Numbered from the stretch's first letter, positions 1-6,700 are shown. The stretch: 64,000 nt of DNA from Oscillospiraceae bacterium (GCA_009777725.1 WRLG01000007.1:1-64000), one strand, 5' to 3'. The notes: generated by a model not told the origin, from the letters alone. Numbers and translations: made by a program.

Positions 1-1
1 T

Positions 2-85
2 GTAGGAGCTTCTAAGTGGGGAAAACTCAAAAGCGGCGCGGGGTGGATTGGCTTGGGTATGACTGAATTTATAAAATTTGCGTAA
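2..85 (+). CDS. C-terminal end of a cell-wall hydrolase (SH3-like tail), partial
   Basis: An open frame enters from the left edge and ends with TAA at 83-85. The 27 visible residues contain WGKLKSGAGWIGL. This matches the closing motif of bacterial SH3-type cell-wall binding domains, which end many phage endolysins (W-G-K-x-K-S-G-x-G-W-I). The catalytic domain lies outside the window. The next gene's ribosome binding site overlaps this stop codon, so the two are cotranscribed, as expected for a lysis cassette. With so few residues, any SH3-tailed secreted protein is possible. Confidence 0.45.
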   Translation, partial: VGASKWGKLKSGAGWIGLGMTEFIKFA

Positions 86-98
86 GGGGTTGATAATT

Positions 99-629
99 GT
101 GGTTGAAAATGTGAACAGCGCGATTGCAGTAATCACAGCGGTTGGCACTGCGATTATCGGGGTTTTGACATATTTTGTCGCAAAGGTTTACCCGCTAATT
201 AAAGACATCAAATTTCCGTCAAAACACTACAAAGATATGGCGGATACGATTAATTTACACGGTGAGTGTATTCAGAAAATTTCGGATAAACTTGACACAA
301 TAGAAGCCTATGAAAACGAGGGGCGCGAAAGCCGCTGTACCATGAAGGATACGATTGTGGACATCATGGCGCGATTACATCAAATGGAATACCACACTTT
401 AGAGGGTTCATCTTACAGGCTTAACAGCATGATTAAGCAAATTGTGAGACGTTTAAAAGAGGGTGATTTTGACGGAATTTCAAGCGATTTGAAAGTCATA
501 AAACGAACCAAAGCCACTTATAAAAATTTGCTTGGTGACAAAACATGTGAGTTTAGAGAAGAATGGGACGAATTTATGTCGTTACTTCAAGAAAAATTGC
601 CCGAACTTCATACATTCATGGTTGATTAA
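99..629 (+). CDS. membrane-anchored coiled-coil protein, possibly holin-like
   Basis: The protein has 176 residues. The GTG at 99 is preferred over the TTG at 78 because AAGGGG at 84-89 sits 9 bases before it. One hydrophobic segment (about residues 6-28) near the N-terminus is followed by a charged, largely helical region up to the C-terminus. It directly follows a lysin-like gene, where phages often place a holin or a membrane-bound lysis partner. A single membrane span with a long cytoplasmic tail is not a typical holin, so this role is a guess from position. I do not recognise the family. Confidence 0.55.
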   Translation: MVENVNSAIAVITAVGTAIIGVLTYFVAKVYPLIKDIKFPSKHYKDMADTINLHGECIQKISDKLDTIEAYENEGRESRCTMKDTIVDIMARLHQMEYHTLEGSSYRLNSMIKQIVRRLKEGDFDGISSDLKVIKRTKATYKNLLGDKTCEFREEWDEFMSLLQEKLPELHTFMVD

Positions 630-658
630 AGTAAATCCGGCAAAGAAGGGGTAGCAAA

Positions 659-1921
659 ATGAATCCGATTAAAAAGATTTTGAATTTGACATTATGTCTT
701 TTCTTGTTTTCCGCCCTTTGTTGCTTTGTTGCGTTTCATTTGGGGTTTAGGGTGTTTTTGATTGAGGGGGATTTGAATATCCCCGCGTGGCTTGAATTTA
801 GCTTAACGGCGGTGCTGTTTTACATAAATCTTTTTCTAATTGGCTCTTTTATAATTGATGAGTATAATTTTAGAACGGCTTTGAAATTGATGTTGCCTTA
901 TTTTGGGTTTGATTTAGCGTGTAGCATTTTGATTGAAAACGCTTATTCTTATGCCTTTTTGTTTACAGGCGTTTTGCCTTTTGTTTATATGTTGGTTTTA
1001 TCTTTTAAACGTAAAAATTTTAAATCTGCGGTAAAGCGATTGTGCAGAGCATATATGATTATAGCGATTTTTCAAGTGATAACGGAGATTTATAAGTTGA
1101 ATATCTTTAAAGTTGGTTTTGATTTTAGTTTTTTCCAACTTTTGATATTGACGATAGATTTGGTTGTGTTTTTAATTGTAATTTACTGTACTGGAGGTGT
1201 TAAGTATGCGCTGGGGAAGTATCATATTTTATCCGAAAACATCCAAACTCCTAAGTTGGATTCGGAAGATTTAGCGGAAATTGAAGCCTGCAAACAGTTG
1301 AGGGGCTTCAAGCGAATTAAGGCTATATCGTTATTGCTCAGCTTTCAATTGATTCAATGGGCGATTGTATTGCTTGTATGTTCAATTGGGGACGTTTTAA
1401 TTGAGGGCTTGGCAATAACGGTTAGCTTTGTCGTTTTCGGTACTGTCATCAAGCGAAAATGGCACAGTCAAAGCGTTTTGGTTTGCACAATATCAAGTGT
1501 TGTCATATTTTACACGGCGGCGAGATTCGCGCCGTCTTACAGATATACGCAACTTTTACCTGTGGTGATTGCATTGTTGATTTCATATGCTTCTTATAGG
1601 GTTGTGGTGATTCAAGATGAATTTGAACGCATTAAAAAAGAAAATGATGATTTTAAAAATGGCGGGGGCGGGGTTTATGATTGGAAGCATATTAGGAGTA
1701 TTTTGCGGGGAAAGCCTATTGATGTTGTTGAAAAAGACCTTAAATCAGCTTTGCTGCCCGAAGAGTTTGAAGCGATTTTTTATAAGGATATTTTGAAAAA
1801 GACGTTTGATGAGGTTTTTGAACTTACGCATTATTCGATAAGCTCAATAAAACTTTATCGGACAAACGGTTATGAAAAGCTCTCTAATTCAAGTTTGGTA
1901 GTTGACTGCAAAACAGAATAA
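659..1921 (+). CDS. polytopic membrane protein with C-terminal sigma-4-like helix-turn-helix
   Basis: The protein has 420 residues and a good ribosome binding site (AAGGGG, 648-653). About nine hydrophobic helices fill residues 10-320, interrupted by a polar loop near 195-220. The last 50 residues are soluble and contain THYSISSIKLYRTNGYEKL. This resembles the second helix-turn-helix half of sigma-70 region 4 domains (a pattern like Y-S-x-S-x-I-K-x-x-x-R-x-x-x-K-L). A membrane sensor coupled to a DNA-binding tail is therefore possible. It is followed by a terminator at 1961-1987, so it ends the operon begun by the lysin-like gene. I do not recognise the family, and the function is unknown. 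Confidence 0.6.
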   Translation: MNPIKKILNLTLCLFLFSALCCFVAFHLGFRVFLIEGDLNIPAWLEFSLTAVLFYINLFLIGSFIIDEYNFRTALKLMLPYFGFDLACSILIENAYSYAFLFTGVLPFVYMLVLSFKRKNFKSAVKRLCRAYMIIAIFQVITEIYKLNIFKVGFDFSFFQLLILTIDLVVFLIVIYCTGGVKYALGKYHILSENIQTPKLDSEDLAEIEACKQLRGFKRIKAISLLLSFQLIQWAIVLLVCSIGDVLIEGLAITVSFVVFGTVIKRKWHSQSVLVCTISSVVIFYTAARFAPSYRYTQLLPVVIALLISYASYRVVVIQDEFERIKKENDDFKNGGGGVYDWKHIRSILRGKPIDVVEKDLKSALLPEEFEAIFYKDILKKTFDEVFELTHYSISSIKLYRTNGYEKLSNSSLVVDCKTE

Positions 1922-1960
1922 ATTCAGTTGCCTCCTTTTTAATATATATTTTTTGATTTT

Positions 1961-1987
1961 GACGGGTTTTGTGCCCGTCTTTTTTTT
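1961..1987 (+). terminator. intrinsic terminator
   Basis: A GACGGG/CCCGTC stem with a 7-base loop is followed by eight T residues. It closes the operon ending with the membrane protein at 1921 and separates it from the promoter at 2045. Confidence 0.85.
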
Positions 1988-2044
1988 ATGCAAAATTTAC
2001 TAAAATGTTTGTGAGTATTTGTGCATATTATTTTTGAAAAAGAC

Positions 2045-2073
2045 TTGACATACTAATAAGAGTATGTTATAAT
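2045..2073 (+). promoter_or_regulatory. consensus promoter with built-in palindromic operator
   Basis: TTGACA (2045-2050), a 17-base spacer and TATAAT (2068-2073) give a perfect sigma-A-type promoter. A 7-base inverted repeat fills the spacer: ACATACT (2048-2054), 6 bases, AGTATGT (2061-2067). A dimeric repressor bound there would block the polymerase. The promoter drives the small-gene operon starting at 2107. Confidence 0.85.
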
Positions 2074-2106
2074 ATATATAGAAGATAAAGAAAGGGGGTG
2101 GTTAAA

Positions 2107-2238
2107 TTGAGGGACAAAATTAAAGAGCTTATCGAAACAGCAAAACTGCTCAATAAGCTCACAGCAGAGTTAATAACCTTAGCCGGAACAGTAACTCTGC
2201 TGTTACTGACAGTCAAAACAATAATCAACTTGATTTGA
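2107..2238 (+). CDS. 43-residue amphipathic/membrane peptide
   Basis: This small gene starts with TTG, 8 bases after a strong site (AAAGGGGG, 2091-2098). It is the first gene behind the operator-controlled promoter at 2045. The N-terminal 20 residues form a charged helix rich in K, E and L; residues 21-43 are hydrophobic (a run of T, V and L) and could span the membrane. Size and layout resemble holin-like toxins or small phage membrane proteins, but no family is recognised. Its clear promoter and ribosome binding site make it likely to be real. Confidence 0.6.
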   Translation: MRDKIKELIETAKLLNKLTAELITLAGTVTLLLLTVKTIINLI

Positions 2239-2312
2239 CAGACAGGGGGCAAAAGCCCCCGCCCCGAAAGGGGTTATATATAATATATCATAAAAGAAAG
2301 GAGATGTCAAGC

Positions 2313-2420
2313 ATGAAAAAGGATATTTTAAAATTAATTTTCCTTGTATTAAAATTGGCGGGAGCGGTTGCGGCGTTATGCTTCGGAATCGTTGGAGCGA
2401 TAAATATGTTTTTAGGTTAG
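2313..2420 (+). CDS. 35-residue single-span membrane peptide
   Basis: This very small gene is the second in the 2107-2628 operon. ATG 2313 is chosen because the ribosome binding site AAAGGAGA (2297-2304) overlaps the ATG at 2304 and lies about 8 bases from 2313. The peptide is MKKD followed by a long hydrophobic helix (ILKLIFLVLKLAGAVAALC) and a short tail. It is probably a membrane peptide; its role is unknown. Confidence 0.55.
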   Translation: MKKDILKLIFLVLKLAGAVAALCFGIVGAINMFLG

Positions 2421-2433
2421 GAGGCGCGGTTTT

Positions 2434-2628
2434 ATGAGAAAAACAACAACTTCGGCGGCGGTAAAAAGGCGGTATAATGAAAAGACGTATCAAGTATATA
2501 ACTTCAACGTCCGCAAAGACGGTCCGTTATATCAAAAATTAGAGGAATACAAAACAAACAACCCGCAAGGGCTTTCCTCTTTAATAAAGACCTTGCTGGA
2601 GGAACATTTTAAGATAGAGGGCGGTTAA
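2434..2628 (+). CDS. small protein, possible ribbon-helix-helix DNA-binding protein
   Basis: The gene encodes 64 residues and has an AGGAGG site 5' of its ATG. It is the last gene of the 2107-2628 operon and is followed by a strong terminator. The N-terminus is basic. Then comes a segment that could be a beta strand (YQVYNFNVRKD) and two helices separated by NPQG. This order of one strand and two helices resembles ribbon-helix-helix (CopG/Arc-like) repressors. If so, it could be the protein that binds the palindrome in the promoter at 2045, which would be autoregulation. The fold is inferred by eye. Confidence 0.5.
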   Translation: MRKTTTSAAVKRRYNEKTYQVYNFNVRKDGPLYQKLEEYKTNNPQGLSSLIKTLLEEHFKIEGG

Positions 2629-2648
2629 CGCTCTCTATCTTTTTTTTA
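2612..2648 (+). terminator. intrinsic terminator
   Basis: AGATAGAG (2612-2619) pairs with CTCTATCT (2633-2640) and is followed by eight T residues. The left arm lies inside the last codons of the 2434 gene, so the operon ends here. Confidence 0.85.
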
Positions 2649-2704
2649 TTGGCTAAATTTTGTCTGTTTTTTTAGCGGGATTGGCTATTTATTGGCTTTT
2701 CTTT

Positions 2705-2733
2705 TTGAGGGAAATGAGGTAGAATGGTATTGT
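2705..2733 (+). promoter_or_regulatory. probable promoter of the 2759-5660 operon
   Basis: TTGAGG (2705-2710), 17 bases and TATTGT (2728-2733) lie 26 bases before the ATG at 2759. Both boxes deviate from consensus, so strength is uncertain. Its position after a terminator supports it. Confidence 0.45.
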
Positions 2734-2758
2734 TGGATATTTTTTACGAGGTGATTTT

Positions 2759-3265
2759 ATGGCGGAGTATAAGCAAGCAATACCATTTATGGCAGTTATA
2801 TCCGAGGACGGCACTATATATGAGTGGGAATCGGGAACGCGCAGGACGCGGCATATTGTCGGGTGTGACAGCCAGAGAGAAGAGGAATATTTAGCTGAAA
2901 TATCAGAACTGGGCGAGAAGTTGGAGAGTTATTATAATAAATTGGTGGAATTAGGTGTGATTATACCGCCGAAATCTGCTGAAGAAATAGCCAAAGAGCA
3001 AGCCGCAGAACAGGCTGAAATTAATAGGCTCTTGCTTGAAGAACTTAGAAAAATAAACAAAAAAGTTGAAAAGTTAGAAAAGGGCGGTGCTGTAAATGAG
3101 CGTGTGGAGCGGGATACTGAGCTTTGCGAAAAACAACCCCGAAATGCTACTAAGCCTAACCGAAAGTCAAGTAACGACAATCGCGAGAGCGACAGGGCAG
3201 TCCCCTGCGAAAATCAAGAACGCCATCAACATGGGGAAGAAGTACCTGCCGAAAATAAAGAATAG
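2759..3265 (+). CDS. coiled-coil hypothetical protein of the element
   Basis: The frame encodes 168 residues with a good site (GAGGTG) before the ATG. Residues 1-45 look globular. Residues 46-110 are highly charged, with heptad-like spacing, and are probably a coiled coil. After about residue 112 the composition changes abruptly to polar, low-order sequence. That stretch lies on top of the next gene, which starts at 3096 in another frame and reads like normal protein there. The true product may therefore end early, or the tail may simply be an overlap artefact. No family is recognised. Confidence 0.55.
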   Translation: MAEYKQAIPFMAVISEDGTIYEWESGTRRTRHIVGCDSQREEEYLAEISELGEKLESYYNKLVELGVIIPPKSAEEIAKEQAAEQAEINRLLLEELRKINKKVEKLEKGGAVNERVERDTELCEKQPRNATKPNRKSSNDNRESDRAVPCENQERHQHGEEVPAENKE

Positions 3266-3491
3266 TCAAGACGGCGGAATCGGTATATTAAAAGAAGTCG
3301 GGGTAAGCTCTGAATTTGCTAAAAGCATGATTGAGAAATACGGCGACAAAGCCGAGAAGCTAGGCATAAGTCGGGGGCATATTGATTCTGTAGTTGAATC
3401 ATTGGAGGGGTCAAAAGAACAGGGCGTCAAGATGAATCGGACGGAGCGGAGGGCGGCAGGGCGGCTCTCACGCAAATATCCAAGTCTATAG
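3096..3491 (+). CDS. helical hypothetical protein of the element
   Basis: The protein has 131 residues and starts inside the preceding gene, overlapping it by 170 bases in the +1 frame. An AAAAGGGCGG site precedes its ATG. It is predicted to be almost wholly helical, with short segments such as TESQVTTIARATGQSPAKIKN that resemble small helix-turn-helix or SAP-like motifs. A basic C-terminal tail (RRAAGRLSRKYPSL) could bind nucleic acid. Its normal composition supports it as the real product of the overlap zone. The function is unknown. Confidence 0.6.
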   Translation: MSVWSGILSFAKNNPEMLLSLTESQVTTIARATGQSPAKIKNAINMGKKYLPKIKNSQDGGIGILKEVGVSSEFAKSMIEKYGDKAEKLGISRGHIDSVVESLEGSKEQGVKMNRTERRAAGRLSRKYPSL

Positions 3492-3530
3492 CGGGCGACC
3501 GTTATAAGATATATGAAAGGAGCGGATACT

Positions 3531-4112
3531 ATGGCAGTATACAACGCGGGAAATGATGACAACATCATCGGCGGCGGCATGGGTTACGGTTACGGTGGCG
3601 GCGGTGTCGTTGCAATCGTGCTGATTCTCTTAATCCTCTTTGCAATTTTCGGTAAGGGGTTCGGCGCGGGTGCATATGACGGTCACGGACACGGCTACAA
3701 TTGCGGTTGTGACGTCAAGGCACGTCCTATGTTCTTTGATGAGAGCAATTTCGAGGAGGAGCGCAACATCAACAACAAAATTTGCCACGCAGAAGACATT
3801 AACAGAAACGAGGGCGAAAAGACCAGAGCGTTAATTGTCCACGAATCGGAGAGAGCGGCAGACAGGGCTTGGATGAAAGACCAGCTTTGCTTGCAGGAAA
3901 AGAACGCTGAAATCGCTATGCTGAAAGGTCAGATTTATACTGACAATAAGTTTGGTAAAGTTTACGCCGACCTTGGCAAAATTGAGTGCGAAATGCTGAA
4001 AAAGCCCCCTCTCTGGGGCTGCGCCGATACACCTGTGATGAAGCATGTTGACAACGGTTGCAATCCTTGCGGCGGTCGCAGGGGTCGGCTTGATGATGAG
4101 TTTTTTGTGTAA
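3531..4112 (+). CDS. glycine-rich single-span membrane protein, YjcZ-like N-terminus
   Basis: The protein has 193 residues. ATG 3531 follows AAAGGAGC at 3516-3523; the in-frame ATG at 3513 precedes the binding site and is rejected. The N-terminus is GGGMGYGYGGGG followed by a hydrophobic helix (VVAIVLILLILFAIFG). This resembles the small YjcZ/sporulation proteins of Firmicutes. A Gly/His stretch, an acidic-basic helical region (residues 65-150) and a Cys-rich tail (GCNPCGG) follow. Its presence in a putative sigK-splitting element hints at a role in sporulation or at the spore surface, but that is inference. Confidence 0.6.
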   Translation: MAVYNAGNDDNIIGGGMGYGYGGGGVVAIVLILLILFAIFGKGFGAGAYDGHGHGYNCGCDVKARPMFFDESNFEEERNINNKICHAEDINRNEGEKTRALIVHESERAADRAWMKDQLCLQEKNAEIAMLKGQIYTDNKFGKVYADLGKIECEMLKKPPLWGCADTPVMKHVDNGCNPCGGRRGRLDDEFFV

Positions 4113-4163
4113 TCATTGTTGAAAAAAACATTCGTATGGATTCCCGATAAATCCAACTTTGAG

Positions 4164-4190
4164 GGGGCGGGAAGTATTCCGTCCCTTTTA
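4164..4190 (+). terminator. hairpin between element genes, possible attenuator
   Basis: A GC-rich imperfect stem (GGGCGGGA with TTCCGTCCC) is followed by TTTT. It lies between the glycine-rich protein gene and the next gene, so it may partly stop transcription inside the operon. Confidence 0.5.
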
Positions 4191-4214
4191 ATTTAACGAA
4201 ACGGAGGTTTTAAC

Positions 4215-4406
4215 ATGAATCCTTGGGGTTTAGCTTTGGGCGCGTTTATCGGAACGTATTTCAATAATCAGAAATTCCGTGAAAGTGTTGACAGGAATGT
4301 CAACCAGCTTATCGGCAAGGGGCTTGATGTGCTGAATAAGGGCAGTGTGCTTGATGAAAATGAATCAATAATAAATTGTGAAGGAGATTTTCAATATGAG
4401 ACCTAG
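4215..4406 (+). CDS. 63-residue hypothetical protein of the element
   Basis: This small gene has an ACGGAGG site before its ATG. The N-terminus WGLALGAFIGTYF is moderately hydrophobic and glycine-containing, and the rest is a charged amphipathic helix. Its last 11 bases overlap the start of the next gene, showing translational coupling. No family is recognised. Confidence 0.55.
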   Translation: MNPWGLALGAFIGTYFNNQKFRESVDRNVNQLIGKGLDVLNKGSVLDENESIINCEGDFQYET

Positions 4407-4785
4407 AATACCCGTAATAGTACCTACCACAGAAACAACCACAACGGGAACAAGTGTTGTTTTCACGCTTCCGGCAACAATCGTGCCGACCGTCACGCCG
4501 CCGACTACTTTCAAAATGCCTGTCCCCGAAATCACTATCCCTTTGACCGGGACGGAGGAAGTTGACGTTTCAATCGGCGGCACAGAGACACCTTTAGTAG
4601 ATAATTTCGGATTATTAATCACTTCGCAGATGTTGCCGAAACCGAGAGTAATTGACGGTGAATACGTTTCGCCTGTTCTTTTACTACAATACGGTGCAAG
4701 CGGCGCGAACAATGTATTTTTTGTCCGCAGGGGATTGCGCCCACGCAGAACTACTGTCAATGTCGTTACGCCCCCGGTAACCTAA
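4396..4785 (+). CDS. Thr/Pro-rich beta protein of the element
   Basis: The protein has 129 residues. ATG 4396 is chosen since AAGGAGAT at 4381-4388 lies 7 bases before it, while a GTG at 4378 would precede the binding site. Residues 1-60 are rich in T, V, P and I and predicted to be beta strands. The remainder includes a tryptic-like basic patch FVRRGLRPRRTT. This composition suits a structural or surface protein, such as a phage fibre part or a spore-coat component. There is no signal peptide and no recognised family. Confidence 0.55.
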   Translation: MRPRIPVIVPTTETTTTGTSVVFTLPATIVPTVTPPTTFKMPVPEITIPLTGTEEVDVSIGGTETPLVDNFGLLITSQMLPKPRVIDGEYVSPVLLLQYGASGANNVFFVRRGLRPRRTTVNVVTPPVT

Positions 4786-4803
4786 TATGAAAGGGGTTTT
4801 TGT

Positions 4804-5367
4804 ATGAATTATACGGTTAAAAATGAAAATATGCAAGGTTTTACCGCGATTTGTGATGAAATCGTCACGCAATTTCATTTAGGTTCGCTTTGGCATAGAA
4901 ATTCAGCTATGTGCATGAGAAAAGGGGCGTTTCGAGGATTTGGCGAATTGCACAAACGAATGAGTGAGCATGATTTTTGTAAAATGCTATGTTTCGATAA
5001 GGTCATAGCGGACAGAATCAAGCATATGCCGGTTATAAACACAAGCGATTCCGGCAGAGCCTCCGCTTACGTTTTCGAGGCGACCCCGCAAGGAATCAAG
5101 GAGCATTTTGCAGCGTGGTTACGCCGTGAACAGCATTACGAGCAGCTGCTCAACGGTGGCATTGACATGTCGCGCTCAATCAAACTTGCGATTTATGATG
5201 AGCTTTGCTGTATCCAAAAGAGCGTTCAAGAAGAGATTTTTCGCGTTGAAGTATTAACAGACCGCCTTGATGTCGGCGGTTGGAGCGGACACGATGTTGC
5301 TTACGTCTCCGAACTTTATCATAAGCACTTTGAAAACGGCGGCGGCATGGATATTACGCTATCGTGA
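4804..5367 (+). CDS. helical protein, possibly ferritin-like fold
   Basis: The protein has 187 residues, starting at ATG after AAGGGG. Four long helices are suggested. The first two hold FHLGSLWHRN and ELHKRMSEHDFCKML, a spacing of aromatic, His and Glu residues that recalls ferritin/Dps-like four-helix bundles. Two more helices (about residues 105-180) contain EEIFRVEVLTDRL. The metal ligands cannot be assigned with certainty, so ferritin-like is only a suggestion. The stop codon overlaps the GTG start of the next gene, which indicates coupled expression with the HAD-like protein. Confidence 0.55.
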   Translation: MNYTVKNENMQGFTAICDEIVTQFHLGSLWHRNSAMCMRKGAFRGFGELHKRMSEHDFCKMLCFDKVIADRIKHMPVINTSDSGRASAYVFEATPQGIKEHFAAWLRREQHYEQLLNGGIDMSRSIKLAIYDELCCIQKSVQEEIFRVEVLTDRLDVGGWSGHDVAYVSELYHKHFENGGGMDITLS

Positions 5368-5660
5368 CCGTATATGAGCGGCTTAACAAGCTAAAGCGCG
5401 GACAATCGGTTTTTGTTGACCTGCATGAAACTTTATTTGACAGAGCGGATTATTCGGTGAATATTCCGCTTGTCAATGCGTTAAAGGCGGCACAGGGGCG
5501 GGGTGTGGTTGTCGTTTTATGGACGGGCGGGAATTGGAGCGAAACCGTTTATGGGGTTGAGCTAATGCGGCGGTATGAGCTTGTTTTTGATGATGTGATT
5601 ATGAATGTTGTTAAGGGGGATTTGATTATAGATAATTTGGCGGTTGGCTTTTTACAATAA
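5364..5660 (+). CDS. small HAD-superfamily phosphatase-like protein
   Basis: The protein has 98 residues and starts with a GTG whose last two bases form the TGA of the gene before. Residue pattern: FVDLHETLFD matches HAD motif I (DxDxT/V, here D-L-H-E-T). VVLWTGG fits motif II (hydrophobic strand ending in T/S). DLIIDNLAV fits motif IV, although only one Asp of the usual pair is clear. The second Asp of motif I is replaced by His, so activity as a phosphatase is doubtful. The protein is about half the usual length, typical of minimal phage HAD or polynucleotide-phosphatase-like proteins. Confidence 0.55.
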   Translation: MTVYERLNKLKRGQSVFVDLHETLFDRADYSVNIPLVNALKAAQGRGVVVVLWTGGNWSETVYGVELMRRYELVFDDVIMNVVKGDLIIDNLAVGFLQ

Positions 5661-5689
5661 AACATGGTTTTAAATATATGTATCATTGA

Positions 5690-5986
5690 AGCGTTAATCA
5701 GCTAACCCTAGTAGACATCATAGCCGAAGACGACGGTATAATAGAAATGATAGACCTAAGCATAAAATCCGAGCAGCTTTACAGATTCTTATACGAATGT
5801 CTTGATAAACGCGAAATTGCAATTATAACCCATCGCTACGGTCTTTACCGGCATAAGCCGCTGACCCAGCGCGAGGTTGCCAAAAAGCTGAACATCTCCC
5901 GCTCTTACGTATCCAGAATCGAAAAAAAAGCACTCTCAACCCTCAAAAAGAAATATGACAAAACCTCTTTTTTAGATAAAGGTTAG
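5690..5986 (+). CDS. sigK: 3' half of sigK (sporulation sigma factor SigK, region 4), split gene
   Basis: SigK is the late mother-cell sigma factor of sporulation. Only its C-terminal part is present. Homology begins near 5696 (NQLTLVDII, matching the conserved stretch G-N-x-I-S-L-I-D-I). It runs through region 4 with KPLTQREVAKKLNISRSYVS and RIEKKAL, the -35-recognising helix-turn-helix. The frame is closed by TGA at 5687-5689, and no ribosome binding site precedes the in-frame ATG at 5747. It therefore cannot work as an independent gene. The phage-like genes up to base 5660 suggest it is one half of a skin-split sigK that becomes whole after excision. A plain truncated pseudogene is the alternative. 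Confidence 0.8.
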   Translation, partial: SVNQLTLVDIIAEDDGIIEMIDLSIKSEQLYRFLYECLDKREIAIITHRYGLYRHKPLTQREVAKKLNISRSYVSRIEKKALSTLKKKYDKTSFLDKG

Positions 5987-6102
5987 GTTTTGGCAGTTGC
6001 TGTCACGGCAAACGCAAGGGATATTAACTCATGCGTTGCTCACACAAAAGCATTGGAGGAGGTGAATGGAACATATAGTGCTATCGAGAATTAAAACAAA
6101 AA

Positions 6103-6134
6103 CAAAAAAACAGCGGGCAACCCCGCTGTTTTTT
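6103..6134. terminator. bidirectional terminator between sigK and the pilin operon
   Basis: CAGCGGG (6111-6117), a 4-base loop and CCCGCTG (6122-6128) are flanked by an A-run on the left and a T-run on the right. It can stop transcription both from sigK (plus) and from the pilin genes (minus). Confidence 0.85.
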
Positions 6135-6157
6135 ATTAACAAGAATATTAACGAGAA

Positions 6158-6661
6158 TTATGAAACAGCAAGAGGATAAATACCGGATTGAGAACCTGCG
6201 CCTGTTCCTGCTCTCCAAGCTGCCTTTTGTGCATCGCTAGTAAGTTGGGTACCGGAAAGCCCTGTGCCTGTTTCAGACCAAGCCGTCCAGACTGCCGCAA
6301 AAGATGTAGGGTCTGTAACTGTTCTGGATACTCCCGCAAAGTTAACGCCGAGAAGCTCAGTCCAGTTCGCTGTGTACCCAGTGCCCCAAGCAGTAGTTGT
6401 GCCAACGGGCAGAGCAGCCAACGGTGCAGCAATATCTACAGGGTTAGGAATAATAACCTGACCTGAAACAGTTGCCGCGTCAGCAAGAGCAGTTGCTACT
6501 GCAATGTGAGCAGTTCTTGCGTTTGAGTTAGCTCTTGTGATTCTGGAGTTTCTTAAGTACCCCAGCATGGAAGGAACAAGAATTGCTGCCAAAATACCGA
6601 TAATTGCTATAACCACGATAAGCTCAATAAGGGTAAAGCCCTTAGCCTTTGAATTTCTCAT
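6158..6661 (-). CDS. major type IV pilin (PilA-like)
   Basis: The prepilin has 167 residues, starting at the ATG 9 bases after AAAGGAGG. A short basic leader ends in KAKG, followed by FTLIELIVVIAIIGILAAIL. This is the class III signal: cleavage after Gly by the prepilin peptidase, Phe +1, Glu +5 and a hydrophobic N-terminal helix. The globular part is rich in A, T and G with no obvious Cys pair. The gene is last in the cluster, directly behind another pilin gene and before a terminator. It is the shortest and most typical pilin here, so it is probably the major subunit. Confidence 0.85.
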   Translation of the reverse strand: MRNSKAKGFTLIELIVVIAIIGILAAILVPSMLGYLRNSRITRANSNARTAHIAVATALADAATVSGQVIIPNPVDIAAPLAALPVGTTTAWGTGYTANWTELLGVNFAGVSRTVTDPTSFAAVWTAWSETGTGLSGTQLTSDAQKAAWRAGTGAGSQSGIYPLAVS

Positions 6662-6700
6662 AAGAAATTCCTCCTTTTCTAAATTAAAATATTTTTTATT

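Larger units (their letters stand above)
1..5689 (+). mobile_element. skin-like prophage element interrupting sigK (right end only)
   Basis: This is the right-hand part of a probable prophage-like intervening element. It stops exactly where SigK homology begins: a TGA at 5687-5689 closes the sigK frame just upstream. All cargo genes are on the plus strand, short, and closely spaced or overlapping, as in phage genomes. They include a lysin-like tail, small membrane proteins and a mini-operon with an operator in its promoter. In Bacillus and several Clostridia, sigK is split by an element called skin, which a large serine recombinase (SpoIVCA) removes in the mother cell. The 5' half of sigK and the recombinase would lie left of base 1, so skin identity is inferred from the right junction only. 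Confidence 0.6.

Noticed and set aside
4365..4760. Long minus-strand frame opposite the Thr/Pro-rich element gene
   Set aside because: It mirrors the codon pattern of the plus-strand gene and has no binding site.
5736..5741. TATAAT inside the sigK fragment as a promoter
   Set aside because: It encodes conserved SigK residues, has no -35 box at proper spacing, and no gene with a binding site follows.
6066..6182. A 38-codon frame behind a very strong ribosome binding site (GGAGGAGGTGA) after sigK
   Set aside because: The frame runs through the bidirectional terminator and has no protein-like composition. It may be the start of a decayed gene.
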